Assembly (NCBI GenBank): GCA_002405875.1
Contig: DHMR01000105.1
Location: 18,022-26,307, forward strand
Reading direction: 5' to 3'
From: a bacterium UBA4637
GTDB taxonomy: Bacteria > Bacteroidota > Bacteroidia > Bacteroidales > Bacteroidaceae
Length of the DNA stretch: 8,286 nt
Position numbers and translations under genes: made by a program. How positions within the stretch are numbered: position 1 is the first letter of the stretch; each line of letters starts with the position of its first letter. Positions 1 to 6,729 of the stretch are shown here, piece by piece. Under the pieces are notes generated by a model, which was not told the DNA's origin, made no database searches, and saw nothing but the letters and a program-made list of their open reading frames with translations.

Positions 1-5
1 TCATC

Positions 6-569
6 ATGAATCATCAGAAAGAATATCACCATATTAGACTCCTAACAGAACACTTTTTCGACGGAGCTACATCCCTACAAGAAGAACAAGAACTCTACGA
101 CTTCTACGATCAGCATTCCGAAAGGTTGCCAGAAGATTTGGAAGCCAACCGAGAAATCATCATGGGATTCGGAGCGATCTGTTTCAAGGAAGTGAATCAA
201 GCCCCAAAAGATTCTGAAGGAAAGGTTTCAGAGGATTCCTCTAATCATCTACGAACCAAATTCTTACGAATCATGATCGGCATTGCCGCCATCTTACTTC
301 TTTGCTTCGGCATCACCACTGTCATACACTTGAATGCGAGTCAAGAATTGGCACGTAATTACGAAGGCAGTTATATGATAGTGAATGGGCAGCGCATAGA
401 TGACCTTTCACGCATCAAGCCAAACATAGAGAGGGCTTTGAGCCAAGCCTCCTCTATCGAAGAAGAGCTAGAAGAAAAGCCAACGATCAAAGGTGCCGAG
501 CAAAATGTGCTCGACAACATAGATGATCCGGAAGAAAAAGCACGAATCGAGAAGATGCTCAACGAATAG
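6..569 (+). CDS. Putative anti-sigma-factor-like single-pass membrane protein
   Basis: The 187-residue product has a charged N-terminal part (about 1-80) with a helical stretch around 12-36 (LLTEHFFDGA, then a Glu-rich run). One hydrophobic segment follows at about 87-107 (IMIGIAAILLLCFGITTVI). The C-terminal part (110-187) is acidic and probably helical. This layout, cytoplasmic N-terminus, one membrane span and a periplasmic tail, is typical of Bacteroidales anti-sigma partners of ECF sigma factors. The N-terminus also resembles those proteins, where a short helical domain near the start contacts the sigma factor. I see no zinc-binding HxxxCxxC motif and no full FecR domain, so the assignment rests on architecture and context. 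The ATG lies only five bases into the window, so its upstream signals and any overlapping sigma gene are out of view, and a longer start cannot be excluded. The next gene begins 32 bases downstream and is probably co-transcribed. Confidence 0.6.
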   Translation: MNHQKEYHHIRLLTEHFFDGATSLQEEQELYDFYDQHSERLPEDLEANREIIMGFGAICFKEVNQAPKDSEGKVSEDSSNHLRTKFLRIMIGIAAILLLCFGITTVIHLNASQELARNYEGSYMIVNGQRIDDLSRIKPNIERALSQASSIEEELEEKPTIKGAEQNVLDNIDDPEEKARIEKMLNE

Positions 570-601
570 GCTTCTCATTCAACCGTCAAAACTGAAAAAA
601 A

Positions 602-1012
602 ATGAAACAAGCAAGATTGTTATTGATAGTGATTGGGATGATTTTCGCAGTCCCAGCACTGGCACAAAACAAGATAGATAATCTGGTGGACAATTACTCG
701 TCCATCTCCACCAGCAAGTATACCTCGGCCGTGGAGCGAAATCCGAAGACACGAGCCGTCATGAAAGTTGTTAAGGTATTGGAGCTCAGCTACGCCAATA
801 TCCAGCCATTCGTGGAAGCTTTCAAGGCCGAAGCCAACCATGGCGACTTCTGCGAGCGCAAGGATGGAGATGCCCTCATCCTGACCCTCGCCTGTCGAGG
901 AGCCAAGAACAACCGCATCTACATGCTCAAGGCTGACGACTATTACCGATATGGAGGAAGGCATGCCAATCGCACAGCCTGTAATATCACTATCATCGTG
1001 AAATACAAGTAG
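602..1012 (+). CDS. Small exported protein, DUF5024-like
   Basis: The 136-residue product begins with a clear type I signal peptide: MKQAR, a hydrophobic core (LLLIVIGMIFAV) and an ALA-Q cleavage site after Ala21. The mature protein is about 115 residues. It has the segment NLVDNYSSISTSKYTSAVER, a hydrophobic helix-like stretch near 50-70, and the strand-forming motifs ALILTLACRG and NRIYMLKADDYYRYGG, ending in ITIIVKYK. I recall this pattern from the uncharacterised Bacteroidales family DUF5024, but could not check it. There is no lipobox and no membrane anchor, so the protein is expected in the periplasm or outside the cell. The start is preceded by an A-rich run, as is usual in Bacteroidetes. 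It lies 32 bases after the putative anti-sigma gene and before a strong terminator, so it is probably the last gene of that operon and may be a target or modulator of that regulatory pair. No catalytic motif is visible. Confidence 0.65.
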   Translation: MKQARLLLIVIGMIFAVPALAQNKIDNLVDNYSSISTSKYTSAVERNPKTRAVMKVVKVLELSYANIQPFVEAFKAEANHGDFCERKDGDALILTLACRGAKNNRIYMLKADDYYRYGGRHANRTACNITIIVKYK

Positions 1013-1078
1013 AGCCTGGAAAGGCTATTACTAAAACATGCTTTATAAAAGACCATACCAAGTAAAGTCTGTTTTTAT

Positions 1079-1126
1079 AAAAGGCTATATAATTATATAA
1101 TAATAATGTATAGCCTTTTATTTTTT
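1079..1126 (+). terminator. Rho-independent terminator after the small exported protein gene
   Basis: AAAAGGCTATA at 1079-1089 pairs perfectly with TATAGCCTTTT at 1109-1119. The loop is AT-rich and the stem is followed by six T residues at 1121-1126. It sits 66 bases after the stop at 1012 and upstream of the thrA promoter, so it separates the two transcription units. The segment TATATAATTATATA (1086-1099) is itself a palindrome inside the stem-loop. Confidence 0.75.
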
Positions 1127-1188
1127 CCCTTTTCATACCACGAAGTAAGTATTTTAAGCAACAAAATGCTATTTTTTAGTATTTTTTC

Positions 1189-1219
1189 TTGGCAGTTTGA
1201 CAGATTCTTCGTACATTTG
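1189..1219 (+). promoter_or_regulatory. Bacteroidetes-type promoter of thrA
   Basis: TTG at 1189-1191, then exactly 20 bases, then TACATTTG at 1212-1219. This fits the Bacteroidetes housekeeping consensus (-33 TTG, -7 TAnnTTTG). The predicted transcript start is near 1225, giving a 5' leader of about 65 bases before the thrA ATG at 1290. The position directly after the upstream terminator supports the call. Confidence 0.75.
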
Positions 1220-1231
1220 CCGACAAGTTCT

Positions 1232-1260
1232 GCCCCAGCCCCGGTCGTTTCGGGGGAGGC
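1232..1260 (+). promoter_or_regulatory. GC-rich hairpin in the thrA 5' leader
   Basis: CCCCG at 1239-1243 pairs with CGGGG at 1251-1255 around a seven-base loop. GCC at 1232-1234 can extend the stem with GGC at 1258-1260 across a small internal loop. The hairpin starts a few bases after the predicted transcript start and ends 29 bases before the ATG. There is no T tract behind it, so it is not a terminator as drawn. It could stabilise the mRNA 5' end or bind a regulator. It stands out because the rest of the leader is AT-rich. Confidence 0.5.
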
Positions 1261-1289
1261 ATTACATTACCAACATAATTCAATAACAC

Positions 1290-3731
1290 ATGAAAGTATT
1301 AAAATTCGGCGGAACATCTGTTGGTTCCGTAAAAAGCATCCTCAGCTTAAAACGTATCGTGGAAAATGAGGCCAAGAAACAGAGTGTAGTGGTTGTCGTG
1401 AGCGCACTTGGCGGTATCACCGACAAACTCTTGCAAACTTCCCAACTTGCCCTCCAGGGTGACGAACAATGGAGAGTCGAATTCGACGCCATGGTGGATC
1501 GTCACCACAAGATGATAGACACCATCATCACCGACACCTCTGACAGAGAGAATTTATTCAAGTCAGTCGATGCCCTCTTCGAACAGTTGAAGAGCATCTA
1601 CTTCGGCGTGTATCTCATTCACGACTTAAGCGAGAAGACACAGGATGCCATCGTGAGCTATGGAGAAAGGCTCAGCTCGAAGATTGTCGCCACACTGATT
1701 CGTGGTGCCAAGTGGTTTGACTCCCGCAACTTCATCAAGACCGAGCGTCATAACGGCAAGGGAAAGCACACCCTCGACAGCGAGTTGACCAACCGCTTGG
1801 TGAAGGAAACCTTCGCCGACCTTCCTCGCATCTCGCTCGTTCCGGGTTTTATCAGCCGCGACAAGAACACAGAACGCACCACCAACCTCGGACGAGGCGG
1901 TAGTGACTACACGGCTGCCATCATCGCCGCTGCCCTCGATGCAGAAGTGCTTGAAATCTGGACCGACGTGGATGGCTTCATGACAGCCGACCCTCGTGTC
2001 ATCAAATCGGCTTACACCATCAACGAACTGAGTTACATCGAGGCGATGGAGCTTTGCAATTTTGGCGCAAAGGTCATCTACCCTCCTACCATCTATCCAG
2101 TTTGCATCAAGAATATTCCTATCAAGGTGAAGAACACCTTCAACCCAGATGCCCCGGGCACCATCATCAAGAACAAGATTGATGGCGACTCCAAACCTAT
2201 CAAGGGTATCTCCTCCATCAACGGCACAGCTCTTATTACCGTCACAGGTCTTTCGATGGTCGGTGTCATCGGTGTCAACCGCCGTATCTTCACCGCCCTT
2301 GCCAATGAAGGCATTTCTGTGTTCATGGTTTCTCAGGCTTCATCCGAGAACTCCACCTCTATCGGTGTACGCGAGCAGGATGTTGATGAGGCTGTATGCG
2401 TGTTGAACGAAGAGTTCAAGAACGAGATTGCCGATGGTGCCATGTTCCCTATGCACGCAGAGGGCGGTCTTGCCACCATCGCTATCGTAGGCGAGAACAT
2501 GAAGCACGCCGCAGGTATTGCAGGTAAGCTCTTCGGAACGCTCGGTCGTAGCGGCATCTCTGTGATTGCATGTGCCCAGGGCGCTTCCGAGACCAATATC
2601 TCCTTCGTTGTCAAGAGCGACTATTTGAGAAAGTCACTGAACGTGCTGCATGACAGTTTCTTCCTCTCAGAATACAAGGTGCTCAACCTCTTCATCTGCG
2701 GAGTAGGTACCGTGGGAGGCAAACTCATCGAACAAATCAAGAACCAATATGAGGAGTTGAAGGAGCGCAACAAGCTCAAGCTCAACGTTGTCGGCATCGC
2801 CTCCTCGCACAATGCCATCTTCAATCGCGATGGTCTCGACCTGGACAACTACCGTGAGCAGTTGAAAGTTTCCGAGCCTAGCACCAACGAGAGCTTGAAG
2901 GAGAAGATTCTGGGCATGAACATTTTCAACAGCGTATTTGTAGACTGTACAGCCAGCAAGGAAGTGGCAAGCCTCTACCAAAGTTTGCTGGAGCACAACG
3001 TGAGCATCATCGCAGCCAACAAGATTGCTGCTTCAAGTGAATACGAGAACTACGAGCGCCTGAAGAAGACTGCCATCCAACGCGGTGTCGTGTTCCGCTT
3101 CGAGACCAACGTGGGCGCAGGACTTCCTATCATCGGAACCATCAACGATCTCCGCAACTCAGGTGATAAGATTCTGAAGATCGAGGCTGTGCTCTCAGGT
3201 ACCCTCAACTTCATCTTCAATGCCATCTCCGGTGTCGTACCATTCTCCGAGACCGTTCGTCTCGCCAAGGAAAAGGGCTACAGCGAGCCAGACCCACGCA
3301 TCGACTTGAGCGGCATGGATGTCGTTCGCAAGTTGGTCATCCTCTCCCGAGAGGCAGGCTATCGAGTAGAACAATCTGACGTGGAGAAAAATCTCTTCGT
3401 CCCTGATGAGTATTTCCAAGGCACGCTCGAAGACTTCTGGGCTAAGTTGCCGCAACTCGACGCCGAGTTTGAGGCCAAGCGCAAGGCGCTCGACATCGAG
3501 CACAAACGCTGGAGATTCGTGGCCAAGCTGGAAAACGGCAAGACCAGCGTCGGTCTGCAAGCCGTCGGACCCGAGCATCCATTCTACAACCTCGAAGGCA
3601 GCAACAACATTGTCTTGCTAACGACAGAGCGCTACAAGGAATATCCTATGATGATCCAGGGATATGGTGCCGGTGCCAGCGTAACGGCTGCCGGTGTTTT
3701 TGCCAACATCATGAGTATCGCCAACATCTAA
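1290..3731 (+). CDS. thrA: Bifunctional aspartokinase / homoserine dehydrogenase
   Basis: This cytoplasmic enzyme catalyses two steps from aspartate: phosphorylation to aspartyl-4-phosphate, and later NAD(P)H-dependent reduction of aspartate semialdehyde to homoserine. At 813 residues it has the full length of ThrA-type fusions. The kinase domain carries KFGGTSVG (5-12) and TNLGRGGSDY (198-207). Two ACT regulatory segments lie at about 306-376 and 392-457; in this family they usually bind threonine or another end product. The dehydrogenase domain begins near 465 with the nucleotide-binding GVGTVG (471-476), has NVGAGLP at 607-613, and carries the family signature SEPDPRIDLSGMDVVRK at 665-681. 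The start is firm because KFGG must follow immediately and a promoter lies 70 bases upstream. No truncation or frameshift is seen. It is the first gene of the threonine cluster, and apgM starts 22 bases after its stop. Feedback by threonine is expected from the family, not shown here. Confidence 0.97.
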   Translation: MKVLKFGGTSVGSVKSILSLKRIVENEAKKQSVVVVVSALGGITDKLLQTSQLALQGDEQWRVEFDAMVDRHHKMIDTIITDTSDRENLFKSVDALFEQLKSIYFGVYLIHDLSEKTQDAIVSYGERLSSKIVATLIRGAKWFDSRNFIKTERHNGKGKHTLDSELTNRLVKETFADLPRISLVPGFISRDKNTERTTNLGRGGSDYTAAIIAAALDAEVLEIWTDVDGFMTADPRVIKSAYTINELSYIEAMELCNFGAKVIYPPTIYPVCIKNIPIKVKNTFNPDAPGTIIKNKIDGDSKPIKGISSINGTALITVTGLSMVGVIGVNRRIFTALANEGISVFMVSQASSENSTSIGVREQDVDEAVCVLNEEFKNEIADGAMFPMHAEGGLATIAIVGENMKHAAGIAGKLFGTLGRSGISVIACAQGASETNISFVVKSDYLRKSLNVLHDSFFLSEYKVLNLFICGVGTVGGKLIEQIKNQYEELKERNKLKLNVVGIASSHNAIFNRDGLDLDNYREQLKVSEPSTNESLKEKILGMNIFNSVFVDCTASKEVASLYQSLLEHNVSIIAANKIAASSEYENYERLKKTAIQRGVVFRFETNVGAGLPIIGTINDLRNSGDKILKIEAVLSGTLNFIFNAISGVVPFSETVRLAKEKGYSEPDPRIDLSGMDVVRKLVILSREAGYRVEQSDVEKNLFVPDEYFQGTLEDFWAKLPQLDAEFEAKRKALDIEHKRWRFVAKLENGKTSVGLQAVGPEHPFYNLEGSNNIVLLTTERYKEYPMMIQGYGAGASVTAAGVFANIMSIANI

Positions 3732-3740
3732 TCACCAAAC

Positions 3741-3745
3741 AAGGA
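3741..3745 (+). promoter_or_regulatory. Possible Shine-Dalgarno-like site before apgM
   Basis: AAGGA lies eight bases before the apgM ATG at 3754, within the 22-base gap after thrA. Such sites are uncommon in Bacteroidetes and the other genes here have only A-rich stretches, so this may be chance. It is consistent with the ATG at 3754 being the true start. Confidence 0.3.
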
Positions 3746-3753
3746 TAACAATT

Positions 3754-5070
3754 ATGAAGCATATTATCATACTTGGCGACGGAATGGCCGACCACCCAGT
3801 GGAAAGACTGGGTGGAAAGACCTTGCTCCAGTACGCCCACAAACCCTATATGGATATGCTTGCCAAAAATGGCAAGACAGGAAGACTCGTCACGGTACCA
3901 GATGGATTCCACCCAGGTTCGGAGGTGGCCAACAGCTCTATCATGGGATACGACCAGAACGAAGTGTATGAAGGACGGGGACCTTTGGAGGCTGCCAGCA
4001 TAGGATACGAGATGGCTCCCAACGATTTTGCCCTACGCTGCAACATCATCAACGTGAACGACGGCATCATCGTGACCCACAATGGTGGCAACTTGGAAAC
4101 AGAGGATGCCGATGTCCTCATCCAATTCCTCAACGAGAAACTTGCCAGTCAATACCCTAATGTGAAGTTCATCACGGGCATCCAATACCGCCATCTACTG
4201 ATCATAAAGGGAGGAAACAAGTACGTGGAATGCGCTCCTCCTCACGACCATCCAAATGAGGAATGGAAGCCTCTCTTGGTCAAGCCTATGGAGCAAGTGG
4301 ATGCCTCATTGCTCGCTGGCAACAGTGACAAGACTCCAGCCGAGGATGCGGCGGAAAACGGTGGTCAGGTTTCTGACAATTACCGTATGAGCGCACAGGC
4401 TACCGCAGACCTCTTGAATGAGCTGATATTGAAAAGTCAAGCCATCCTCGAAAGCCACCCATTCAACGTGGCACGCAAGGAACATGGCGAACGCATGGCC
4501 AACATCATCTGGCCTTGGGGTGGCGGGTACCGTCCTCACATGCTAACCCTCTCACAGATGTATCCTCAAATCAAACGAGGATCCGTCATTTCAGCTGTCG
4601 ACTTGATTCGAGGCATCGGTCACTACGCAGGATTGAGAAACATCATCGTGGAAGGTGCCACGGGTCTTGCCAACACCAACTATGAGGGCAAGGCACAGGC
4701 GGCCATCCAAGCCTTGAAAGACGGTGACGACTTCGTATACGTCCACGTGGAAGCTAGCGACGAGGCAGGTCACGATGGCGACCTGGAGCTGAAGCTCAAG
4801 ACCATCGAGAACCTCGATAGCCGTTTGATCAAACCTATCTACGAGGAGGTATCCACATGGGACGAACCTGTATGCATTGCTGTTCTTCCCGATCATCCTA
4901 CCCCTGTCGAGATTCGCACGCATGTCAAAGAACCCGTGCCATTCTTGATTTACTATCCGGGCATTGAGGCTGACGGCGTTGAGAAATACGACGAGGTAAG
5001 TTGCGTAAGAGGCAGCTACGGACTCATCCAGTTGCAAGACTTCATGAATACATTTATGAGAATCAAATAA
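3754..5070 (+). CDS. apgM: ApgM-family phosphoglycerate mutase homologue, probable homoserine kinase
   Basis: The 438-residue cytoplasmic protein belongs to the alkaline phosphatase superfamily, archaeal-type cofactor-independent phosphoglycerate mutase (ApgM, COG3635). Metal-binding and nucleophile motifs are intact: GDGMAD (8-13), GSEVANSSIMGYD (55-67, with Ser62 in the nucleophile position by family alignment), GRGPLEA (74-80), HVEASDEAGHDGD (331-343) and LPDHPTP (378-384). IWPWGGG and VDLIRGIG are also typical of the family. The textbook reaction interconverts 3- and 2-phosphoglycerate. However, the gene lies between thrA and thrC where thrB is usually found, and no GHMP-type homoserine kinase is present. 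SEED annotation calls such proteins a predicted functional analogue of homoserine kinase, and I recall genetic support for related proteins, not checked here. I therefore favour homoserine phosphorylation, with the phosphoryl donor unknown. Co-transcription with thrA is likely (22-base gap). Confidence 0.9.
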   Translation: MKHIIILGDGMADHPVERLGGKTLLQYAHKPYMDMLAKNGKTGRLVTVPDGFHPGSEVANSSIMGYDQNEVYEGRGPLEAASIGYEMAPNDFALRCNIINVNDGIIVTHNGGNLETEDADVLIQFLNEKLASQYPNVKFITGIQYRHLLIIKGGNKYVECAPPHDHPNEEWKPLLVKPMEQVDASLLAGNSDKTPAEDAAENGGQVSDNYRMSAQATADLLNELILKSQAILESHPFNVARKEHGERMANIIWPWGGGYRPHMLTLSQMYPQIKRGSVISAVDLIRGIGHYAGLRNIIVEGATGLANTNYEGKAQAAIQALKDGDDFVYVHVEASDEAGHDGDLELKLKTIENLDSRLIKPIYEEVSTWDEPVCIAVLPDHPTPVEIRTHVKEPVPFLIYYPGIEADGVEKYDEVSCVRGSYGLIQLQDFMNTFMRIK

Positions 5071-5077
5071 ATAACTT

Positions 5078-5225
5078 GGAGTTAAGGAGTTAAGGAGTTA
5101 AGGAGTTAAGGAGTTAAGACAATAGCTTTAGCTTTTTGTTTTCTCTAAGACTCAAGCAACAATAGCTGTTGTCTTAACTCCTCAGCGACCGAAGAGAGCG
5201 ATAACTTCTTTAATTCCTTAACTCC
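5078..5225 (+). repeat. Inverted minisatellite between apgM and thrC
   Basis: Five perfect tandem copies of the 8-base unit GGAGTTAA run from 5078 to 5117. They are opposed by inverted copies at 5174-5181 (TTAACTCC), 5210-5217 (TTAATTCC, one change) and 5218-5225 (TTAACTCC). The inner arm 5110-5127 pairs with 5164-5181 over 18 positions with a single G-T wobble, around a 36-base loop, so a strong RNA hairpin or cruciform is possible. There is no T tract after the stem, so it does not look like a terminator. It occupies nearly the whole 174-base gap, in which I see no ORF and no convincing promoter. Confidence 0.85.
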
Positions 5226-5244
5226 CCTAAATAGCAAGAAAAAG

Positions 5245-6546
5245 ATGAAATACTATTCAACAAATAAGAAAGCACCTATCGCCGACCTCCACAAGGCGGT
5301 AGTCAAGGGTTTGGCAGAAGACCGTGGCCTCTACATGCCAGAAATCATCAAGAAGTTGCCACAGGACTTCTTCGACAACATCGAAAAGCTCTCCTTCCAG
5401 GAAATCGCTTACAAGGTAGCAGATGCCTTCTTCGGCGAGGATGTAGATGCGGAGTCCCTGAAAAAGATTGTTTATGACACTTTGGCATTCGACTGTCCTG
5501 TCGTAGAGGTTGAGCCAAACATCTATTCCTTGGAGTTATTTCATGGTCCTACCCTCGCCTTCAAGGATGTTGGTGCCCGATTCATGGCTCGTCTTCTCCA
5601 GTACTTTGTACGTCAGGAAGGCAAGGAAGAAGTCAACGTGCTCGTAGCCACTTCCGGCGACACGGGTTCTGCCGTAGCCAATGGCTTCCTCGGTGTCGAT
5701 GGCATCCACGTCTACGTGCTCTACCCTAAGGGTAAGGTGAGCAAGATTCAGGAGAGCCAGTTCACGACCCTTGGACAGAACATCACAGCTCTTGAGGTGG
5801 ATGGTGTATTCGATGATTGCCAGGCATTGGTGAAGTCAGCCTTTATGGACGAGGAGCTGAACAATCACATGAAGTTGACCTCTGCCAATTCCATCAATGT
5901 AGCTCGCTTCTTGCCACAAGCCTTCTATTATTTCAATGCCTACGCCCGCATGAAGGAGAAGGGATTGGCAGACAAGTTGGTCATCTGCGTACCAAGCGGT
6001 AACTTCGGCAATATCACAGCCGGCTTGTTCGGACACGAGATGGGCTTGCCTATCCATCGTTTCATCGCTGCCAACAATGCCAACGACATTTTCTACAACT
6101 ATCTCCAGACAGGTAAGTACAATCCTCAGCCTAGCAAGGCAACCATCGCCAACGCCATGGACGTAGGCGACCCTAGCAACTTCGCTCGCATCTACGACTT
6201 GTACAAAGGCAACCATGATGCCATCGCAGCTTATATCAGTGGTGCCACCTACAAGGACGACCAGATAGCAGAAACCATGAAGCAATGCTACAACGAGACC
6301 AAGTATGTGCTTGACCCTCACGGAGCTTGCGGCTATCGTGCCTTAAAAGAGCAGTTGAAGCCTGGAGAAGTAGGTGTGTTCTTGGAGACCGCTCACCCAG
6401 CTAAGTTCAAGGAGAAGGTGGACAGCATCTTGGGCACAGACATCGAGATACCAGCACGCCTTGCCGAATTCATGAAGGGCAAGAAGCAGAGCATCGAAAT
6501 GACAAAGGATTTCGCTGCATTCAAGAGCTTCTTGATGAATGAATAG
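5245..6546 (+). CDS. thrC: Threonine synthase
   Basis: This PLP enzyme converts O-phosphohomoserine and water to threonine and phosphate, the last step of threonine synthesis, in the cytoplasm. The 433-residue product has the N-terminal YYSTNKKAP-type opening of bacterial ThrC. The PLP Schiff-base lysine is Lys107 in GPTLAFKDVGARF (101-113). TSGDTGSAVANGF (136-148) is a substrate/cofactor loop, and VPSGNFGN (249-256) is the PLP phosphate-binding segment. DPHGACGYRAL near 355-365 and FLETAHPAKF near 375-385 are also characteristic. Length is normal and no key residue is missing. The ATG is preceded by an A-rich stretch. The gap to apgM is 174 bases, filled by inverted repeats, so thrC may be read from the thrA promoter through the repeat; no clear promoter of its own is visible. 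A long terminator follows 50 bases after the stop. Confidence 0.96.
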   Translation: MKYYSTNKKAPIADLHKAVVKGLAEDRGLYMPEIIKKLPQDFFDNIEKLSFQEIAYKVADAFFGEDVDAESLKKIVYDTLAFDCPVVEVEPNIYSLELFHGPTLAFKDVGARFMARLLQYFVRQEGKEEVNVLVATSGDTGSAVANGFLGVDGIHVYVLYPKGKVSKIQESQFTTLGQNITALEVDGVFDDCQALVKSAFMDEELNNHMKLTSANSINVARFLPQAFYYFNAYARMKEKGLADKLVICVPSGNFGNITAGLFGHEMGLPIHRFIAANNANDIFYNYLQTGKYNPQPSKATIANAMDVGDPSNFARIYDLYKGNHDAIAAYISGATYKDDQIAETMKQCYNETKYVLDPHGACGYRALKEQLKPGEVGVFLETAHPAKFKEKVDSILGTDIEIPARLAEFMKGKKQSIEMTKDFAAFKSFLMNE

Positions 6547-6596
6547 AAAACGAGAGAAATGAAATGATAAGATAAAAGGAACGTCATTAAACTGAG

Positions 6597-6664
6597 TCGC
6601 CCTGAAAGGACCGAAGCATAGAAATATAGAAATAAAGATGCTTTCGTCCTTTCAGGGCGATTTT
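6597..6664 (+). terminator. Long stem-loop terminator after thrC
   Basis: The arm 6597-6619 (starting TCGCCCTGAAAGGAC) is complementary to 6638-6660 over 23 positions with two central mismatches. The loop is 18 bases and A-rich, and TTTT follows at 6661-6664. It ends the threonine cluster. It lies between convergent genes and may also stop the opposite transcript, although the tail on that side is poor in T. Confidence 0.8.
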
Positions 6665-6729
6665 GTTAGCGCGACATGACGAGGGATAGGTCTACGTGAC
6701 GAGAAATAGACTCGTAATCCCGCCTACCC

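Noticed and set aside
1225..1289. A threonine/isoleucine leader peptide for attenuation before thrA
   Set aside because: The frame with ATT, ACA and ACA codons before a TAA has no start codon upstream, and no terminator follows the leader hairpin.
1106..1369. An 87-codon + strand ORF starting in the terminator
   Set aside because: It begins inside the terminator stem, runs across the thrA promoter and leader, and overlaps the thrA start in another frame.
5128..5138. A thrC promoter in the repeat loop (TAGCTTTTTG)
   Set aside because: The T tract is offset by two bases from TAnnTTTG, and the element lies in the loop of a long hairpin, so it does not meet the consensus.
5078..5225. A CRISPR array
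   Set aside because: The tandem units are 8 bases with no spacers, and the other copies are inverted; no cas genes are nearby.
5836..6321. A 161-codon - strand ORF
   Set aside because: It is antisense to thrC, whose catalytic motifs are intact; it is a product of codon bias on the opposite strand.
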